Shown: positions 6,738-7,897 of the stretch, piece after piece
How positions within the stretch are numbered: the first letter of the stretch is position 1
Layout: each line of letters begins with the position of its first letter
NCBI GenBank assembly: GCA_003552885.1
Contig: PUPA01000109.1
Location: 1 to 7,897 of the forward strand
Reading direction: 5' to 3'
DNA: 7,897 bases
Origin: Natrialbaceae archaeon
Lineage (GTDB): Archaea > Halobacteriota > Halobacteria > Halobacteriales > Natrialbaceae
The notes under the pieces: generated by a model
Told to the model about the DNA's origin: nothing
The model's input: only the letters and a program-made list of their open reading frames with translations
Database searches by the model: none
Program-made: the position numbers and the translations under genes

Positions 6738-7127
6738 CTAGATGACGCGGTTCTGGAGGTAGTCGAGGTGTTTCGCGTTGTAGACGATCTTGACCTCGTC
6801 GGCGACCGGGTGGCCGATGCAGGTCAGACGAACCATCTTCTCGTCGACCTCCTCGTCGCTGAGGATCTGTTGCATGTCCATCTCGAGTTCACCCTCGGTG
6901 ACGATGGCGGCGCAGTTCGCACACGCGCCGGCACGGCAGGAGAACGGCCAGTCGTAGCCCTGAGCTTCGGCGGCCTCCAGGACGTACTCGCCCTCCGCGA
7001 CCTCGAGGCTACCGTAGTCCTCGTCGCCGAGTCCCGCGTCGGCGGCCTTCTCGAAGAGGTCGTCGTCTTCCATCTCCCAGCCGTGGTCGTCCAGCACTTC
7101 GTAGTTGAGGTATTCTACAGTGGGCAT
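6738..7127 (-). CDS. fdx: [2Fe-2S] ferredoxin, halobacterial plant-type
   Basis: This is a 129-codon soluble electron carrier. In halobacteria this ferredoxin takes electrons from the CoA-dependent pyruvate and 2-oxoglutarate:ferredoxin oxidoreductases. The cluster ligands are C64, C69 and C72 in FSCRAGACANCAA, plus C103 in RLTCIGHP, the CX4CX2C...C pattern of plant-type ferredoxins. The acidic stretch at about 13-38 (DDHGWEMEDDDLFEKAAD onward) is the extra surface domain typical of the halobacterial proteins and absent from plant ones. The end, VKIVYNAKHLDYLQNRVI, is also characteristic. Lys119 would be mature residue 118, which I recall as the acetyl-lysine site in Halobacterium ferredoxin. 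I start at ATG 7127 because mature homologues begin PTVEYLN; a GTG at 7130 directly precedes it. The gene has its own TATA box (7153-7160) and a T-tract terminator, so it is probably monocistronic. Confidence 0.97.
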   Translation of the reverse strand: MPTVEYLNYEVLDDHGWEMEDDDLFEKAADAGLGDEDYGSLEVAEGEYVLEAAEAQGYDWPFSCRAGACANCAAIVTEGELEMDMQQILSDEEVDEKMVRLTCIGHPVADEVKIVYNAKHLDYLQNRVI

Positions 7128-7152
7128 CACCCGACGGTTCGGGCGCCGCCTT

Positions 7153-7160
7153 GGTATAGC
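7153..7160 (-). promoter_or_regulatory. TATA box of the ferredoxin gene
   Basis: Read on the minus strand this is GCTATACC, with TATA beginning 31 bases before the ATG at 7127. This is the best canonical TATA sequence in the window. It predicts transcription starting a few bases before the start codon, giving a very short leader, and it suits a highly expressed gene. Confidence 0.65.
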
Positions 7161-7182
7161 TTGCTGTTCGTAGCCGGCCTAT

Positions 7183-7213
7183 GTGACGTGTCACGGCGTC
7201 ACGGCCCCGTGAC
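7183..7213. promoter_or_regulatory. Cluster of GTGAC/GTCAC half-sites, candidate operator
   Basis: Four copies of GTGAC or its complement GTCAC occur in 31 bases: 7183-7187, 7190-7194, 7198-7202 and 7209-7213. They form a GTGAC-GT-GTCAC pair, a perfect 7-bp inverted repeat GTCACGG-CC-CCGTGAC (7198-7213), and a tandem direct repeat of GTCACGGC (7190-7197 and 7198-7205). The cluster lies about 23 bases upstream of the ferredoxin TATA box and 35 bases past the stop of the acidic-tail gene. There is no adjacent T-tract, so a regulator-binding site is more likely than a terminator. The binding protein is unknown. Confidence 0.45.
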
Positions 7214-7248
7214 ACCGCGCGTGGTTCCGTCCACATCGGTGGGCCCGT

Positions 7249-7897
7249 TCAGTTCGATTCGTCGTCGCCGTCGTCATCGCTGTCGTTACTGTTGCCGCTA
7301 TCGTCGCTGTCGTCGCCGTCGTTGCCATCACCGTCGTCGCCGTCGTTGCCGTCACCGTCTTCGCCGTCGTTGGTCCCAGCTTCGTCGTCTCCACCCCCAC
7401 TTCCGTCTCCGTCCTCACTGTCGGCTCCGTCTTCGCTGTCGTCGGCTCCGTACTCACTGTCGGAGTCGACGCTCGTGACGTCGTCTCCACCATCGCTCCC
7501 GCCGTCGGATCCATCAGTACCCGTCCCGTCCGGATCGTCCGTAGTACCACTGAGGTCGTCGCCGGAGTCGTCACCCTCCCGCTCTGTGCCGTCGTCATCG
7601 TCGGCCCCGTCGGTTTGCTCCTGGTCATCGTCACCGACGTGGCCGTCCCTCTCCTCGCCGTCTTCGGCGTCCTGATCTGCGTCGCTGTCAGCGTCGTCCG
7701 TTCCACCGTCGTCGGTGGCACCTTCGGCGTCGTTGCCCGTTTCGTCCTCGACGGCGGCATCCTCGCTCCCGTCGGCGTCGGCCGTGCCGGCCTCGCCGTT
7801 ACCACCGTCTCCAGTTGCATCCTCGCCTGACTCACCGTCGTCCGCGGACGACTGGTCGTCGACCGTCTCCGGTCGGTCGTCGCTCCCGTCGTCTTCG
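7249..7897 (-). CDS. Very acidic Asp/Gly/Glu/Ser-rich C-terminal region of an unidentified protein (5' end outside window)
   Basis: On the minus strand one frame is open from the right edge to a TGA at 7251-7249, giving 215 residues. All of it is low-complexity. By hand count it has about 73 Asp and 21 Glu (44% acidic), only 3 Arg, 1 His and no Lys, with Gly, Ser, Thr, Ala and Asn filling the rest and almost no hydrophobic residues (one Leu, one Tyr, a few Val). It must be disordered, or ordered only by bound cations. No catalytic domain or membrane anchor is visible; these, if any, lie upstream. Asp-Gly runs such as DGDGNDGDD resemble calcium-binding loops in surface proteins. It could be the tail or linker of a secreted or surface protein, but that is inference. 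The Asp frame is chosen because GAC/GAT/GGC codons and extreme acidity fit haloarchaeal coding. No promoter or start is visible. Confidence 0.75.
   Translation of the reverse strand, partial: EDDGSDDRPETVDDQSSADDGESGEDATGDGGNGEAGTADADGSEDAAVEDETGNDAEGATDDGGTDDADSDADQDAEDGEERDGHVGDDDQEQTDGADDDDGTEREGDDSGDDLSGTTDDPDGTGTDGSDGGSDGGDDVTSVDSDSEYGADDSEDGADSEDGDGSGGGDDEAGTNDGEDGDGNDGDDGDGNDGDDSDDSGNSNDSDDDGDDESN
7309..7356 (-). repeat. 24-bp tandem repeat, two copies, encoding GDGNDGDD
   Basis: Positions 7309-7332 and 7333-7356 are direct tandem copies that differ at one base (A at 7327, G at 7351). Both encode the same eight residues, GDGNDGDD, on the minus strand; the difference is a synonymous GAT/GAC change. 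A third, degenerate partial copy follows up to about 7371. The unit lies in frame within the acidic tail, so copy-number change would lengthen or shorten the tail without a frameshift. Confidence 0.7.

Noticed and set aside
7191..7835. Thr/Arg-rich minus-strand frame and Ser/Pro- or Val/Ala-rich plus-strand frames across the repetitive region
   Set aside because: They are other readings of the same GAC/GGC-type triplets. The Asp-rich frame fits haloarchaeal acidity and codon use, and the Thr frame is basic and runs through the operator-like cluster.
7260..7897. Non-coding trinucleotide microsatellite or CRISPR-like repeat
   Set aside because: The repetition follows Asp/Gly codons, varies in a codon-respecting way and keeps a frame open for over 640 bases; there are no regularly spaced repeats with unique spacers.

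Overview
The window looks like a piece of a haloarchaeal chromosome. It is very GC-rich, the predicted proteins are strongly acidic, and one gene encodes the halobacterial type of [2Fe-2S] ferredoxin with its acidic N-terminal extension. Several start codons sit directly behind a TATA-like box with no Shine-Dalgarno sequence, as expected for the leaderless transcripts common in this group. I cannot name the genus.

Layout. Positions 1-885 (+) carry the C-terminal part of catalase-peroxidase KatG, cut by the left edge. Then on the + strand come a class I/II PLP aminotransferase (965-2071), a small protein with two CxxC pairs (2166-2627), an AbgA-like M20 amidohydrolase (2697-3968) and an FMN split-barrel protein of the pyridoxamine-phosphate-oxidase superfamily (about 4071-4511). 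This last gene converges, with a 21-bp gap, on a minus-strand SLC13/DASS-type membrane transporter with two internal RCK_C (TrkA_C) domains (6353-4533). An AT-rich gene-poor stretch (about 6381-6737) follows and ends in the T-tract terminator of the minus-strand ferredoxin gene (7127-6738). Past a promoter region with clustered GTGAC/GTCAC half-sites lies the 3' end of another minus-strand gene (7897-7249). It encodes at least 215 residues of Asp/Gly/Glu/Ser low-complexity sequence and has no start codon inside the window.

How the genes relate. Although five genes in a row lie on the + strand, they do not look like one operon. The aminotransferase, the CxxC protein and the amidohydrolase each have their own TATA-like box, and the functions (peroxide detoxification, amino-acid metabolism, amide hydrolysis, flavin chemistry) do not form an obvious pathway. 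Most of the window is ordinary housekeeping or accessory metabolism. I see no CRISPR array, no tRNA or rRNA, no intact mobile element and no convincing new defence or biosynthetic system.

The points most worth a second look are the very long acidic tail with a short tandem repeat, the palindrome cluster upstream of the ferredoxin promoter, an identical TTTGTC element exactly 27 bases before three start codons, and the AbgA-like enzyme without its usual AbgB/AbgT partners.
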